Source of the DNA: an uncultured Alistipes sp.
GTDB taxonomy: Bacteria; Bacteroidota; Bacteroidia; Bacteroidales; Rikenellaceae
Direction: 5' to 3'
Length of the DNA: 6,852 nt
Assembly: GCA_934754975.1 (NCBI GenBank)
Contig: CAKVKI010000144.1
Coordinates: forward strand, 1-6,852
Below, one piece after another: positions 5,853 to 6,852 of this stretch. The translations under genes and the position numbers were made by a program. Each line of letters opens with the position of its first letter. Positions within the stretch are counted from its first letter, which is position 1. The notes under the pieces are model-generated. The model was given only the letters and a program-made list of their open reading frames with translations. It ran no database searches and was not told the origin of the DNA.

Positions 5853-6670
5853 CAGCGCAGGTAACCGGCCACGGCCAGCGCCGAGTAGAGGGCGTACAAT
5901 CCGGCGGTGAGGGGGATTCCCTTGTAGAGATAGAGGCAGACCGTTATCAGGTCCACGCCCAGCCAGACGAGCCATTGCTCGACGTATTTGCGCGAGAGCA
6001 TCCACATCGCCACGATGCTGGCAGCCGTGGTCATCGCGTCCCAGAAGGGCACGGTGCTGTTGGTGAACCGGGTGAGCAGGAAATAGATTCCGGCATGCGC
6101 CGCGGCATAGACCGCGATCAGCCCCGCTGCATAGCGCAGGGGCGTGTGTCCGATCCGGGCCGCCGCGGGTTCTGCGTTCCGGGCCGCCTGTCCTGCCGCC
6201 GCTGTGTTTCGGGCCGCCTGTCCTGCCGCGGGCTCTGCGCTCCGGGCTGTTCGGGCCGTTGCGGGTTCTGCGTTGCAGGCCGCCTGGTTGCTCTGTCCCG
6301 CCGCTGCGTTCCGGGCTGTTCGGGCCGCCTCGGGTTCTGCGCTCCGGGCCGTCAGGCTGTTCTGCCCTGCCTCGGGTTCTGCGTTCCGGACTGTTTGATC
6401 GGTCGGTCCTGCCGCTGCTGCGTTCCGGGCCGCCTTAGCCTTTTTGCGCGGGGCGTTGCGCCACACGATCCAGCCGTAAATCCCCGCCAGCACGTAGTAG
6501 ACCTGCATCGAGCAGTCGGCGTACAGCCCCGCTTTGTAGTAGAGCGCGCCGTGGACCAGCGGCATGATGAGTCCCACGATCCACAGCCGGATGTCGGCGC
6601 GGTATTCGAGCCAGAGGTAGAGCAGTCCCAGCGCCACGCCGGCGATCTGCAGGATAAGTTTCCAATCCAT
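5825..6670 (-). CDS. pnuC: PnuC-family transporter (nicotinamide riboside or thiamine uptake) with repeat-expanded loop
   Basis: A 281-residue membrane protein with about seven hydrophobic segments (near 4-21, 29-47, 52-70, 178-200, 206-225, 231-249 and 254-273). The PnuC signature is plain in the C-terminal half: VPFWDAMTTAASIVAMWML (207-225), SRKYVEQWLVWLGVD (226-240) and LYLYKG (246-251). IYGWIVW at 64-70 is also typical. These are facilitators for nicotinamide riboside; in Bacteroidota close relatives (PnuT) are linked to thiamine, and the substrate cannot be decided here. No TPP riboswitch is seen in the 182 upstream bases available. Family members are usually about 190-240 residues; the excess here is a loop of Ala/Arg/Glu/Pro repeats at about 78-172 between TM3 and TM4. 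ATG 6670 is the only start codon in frame in the window upstream of TM1, though the frame stays open to the window end. Confidence 0.92.
   Translation of the reverse strand: MDWKLILQIAGVALGLLYLWLEYRADIRLWIVGLIMPLVHGALYYKAGLYADCSMQVYYVLAGIYGWIVWRNAPRKKAKAARNAAAAGPTDQTVRNAEPEAGQNSLTARSAEPEAARTARNAAAGQSNQAACNAEPATARTARSAEPAAGQAARNTAAAGQAARNAEPAAARIGHTPLRYAAGLIAVYAAAHAGIYFLLTRFTNSTVPFWDAMTTAASIVAMWMLSRKYVEQWLVWLGVDLITVCLYLYKGIPLTAGLYALYSALAVAGYLRWRRAAAIKN
6155..6439. repeat. In-frame repeat array inside pnuC (AEP repeats)
   Basis: Five copies of a 14-mer close to GGGTTCTGCGTTCC start at 6167, 6230, 6263, 6332 and 6374. The gaps of 63, 33, 69 and 42 bases are all multiples of three. Read on the minus strand they encode RNAEP, RSAEP or CNAEP. 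The 20-mer CGGGCCGCCTGTCCTGCCGC is present twice, at 6180-6199 and 6210-6229. The encoded loop is low complexity, rich in Ala, Arg, Asn, Glu and Gln, and probably disordered. Many arginines are consistent with a cytoplasmic location. Confidence 0.85.
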
Positions 6671-6852
6671 CGTTTTATCTGCGTTGCGTCCCTCCGGATC
6701 GGGTTCCGGGCGGACGGAATTTGTCGGTTCTGCTGTTCTGCCGGTCCTGTCGGTTCGGCTGTCCTGTCGGTTCTGCTGTTCTATCGGTTCTGCTATTCGG
6801 CCGTTCGGCTGTTCAGCCGTTCGGACCTGCGGACGGCCGGGCGGGTGTCCGG
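6671..6852. repeat. 17-bp tandem repeat region upstream of pnuC
   Basis: Units of about 17 bases resembling CGGTTCTGCTGTTCTGC occur at 6725-6741, 6751-6767, 6768-6784 and 6785-6801. A 9-base partial unit sits at 6742-6750 and degenerate ones continue to about 6824. The CGGTTCTGC core resembles the GGGTTCTGCG core of the array within pnuC. The pnuC frame stays open for all 60 codons to the window edge but has no ATG, GTG or TTG in it. No recognisable promoter box for pnuC was found here. Confidence 0.7.

Noticed and set aside
6144..6398. Plus-strand open frame with Ala/Arg/Cys-rich repeats, and the idea of a CRISPR array
   Set aside because: It is the reverse-strand reading of the in-gene pnuC repeats; the units are degenerate and unevenly spaced, without equal unique spacers.
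6671..6852. TPP riboswitch upstream of pnuC
   Set aside because: No conserved thi-box pieces (such as CTGAGA on the minus strand) are present in the visible 182 bases; it could still exist beyond the window.

Overview
The window looks like chromosomal DNA from a GC-rich member of the Bacteroidota, most probably Alistipes or a close Rikenellaceae relative. Three things support this. Genes lack Shine-Dalgarno sequences, and several starts follow A-rich or near-zero spacers. A Bacteroidota-type -7 box (TAnnTTTG) lies upstream of one gene. Most genes are GC-rich with family members typical of gut Bacteroidota. The genus is inferred from general resemblance, not from a search.

Left part (1-3848), all on the + strand: the last codons of a probable outer-membrane protein; then, 3 bases later, a PhoH-family ATPase (79-1035); a 341-base gene-free stretch full of short GC-rich repeats (1036-1376); an M20-family aminoacyl-histidine dipeptidase, PepD (1377-2855); and 6 bases after it a diacylglycerol-kinase-family lipid kinase starting at TTG (2862-3848). 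The last two probably form an operon.

Middle (3849-5624): a small NTF2/SnoaL-like protein (4009-4368) of clearly lower GC (about 42% by hand count) that looks foreign. A strong bidirectional terminator (4429-4463) separates it from a convergent unknown lipoprotein (minus strand, 4537-5112). Divergent from the lipoprotein is a MmcQ/YjbR-family protein (5241-5624) with a recognisable -7 box and a 16-bp perfect palindrome in its leader.

Right part (5625-6852): a gap with a 14-bp-arm inverted repeat, then a PnuC-family vitamin/nucleoside transporter on the minus strand (5825-6670). Its TM3-TM4 loop carries about 95 residues of Ala/Arg-rich AEP repeats. The last codons and stop of pnuC are tandemly duplicated just past the gene (29-bp period), and a 17-bp tandem repeat occupies the upstream region to the window end.

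The genes are mainly housekeeping: RNA-linked ATPase, dipeptide hydrolysis, lipid phosphorylation, cofactor precursor uptake. I see no phage, CRISPR, toxin-antitoxin or defence locus, and no convincing new multigene system. The most unusual material is the repeat biology in and around pnuC.
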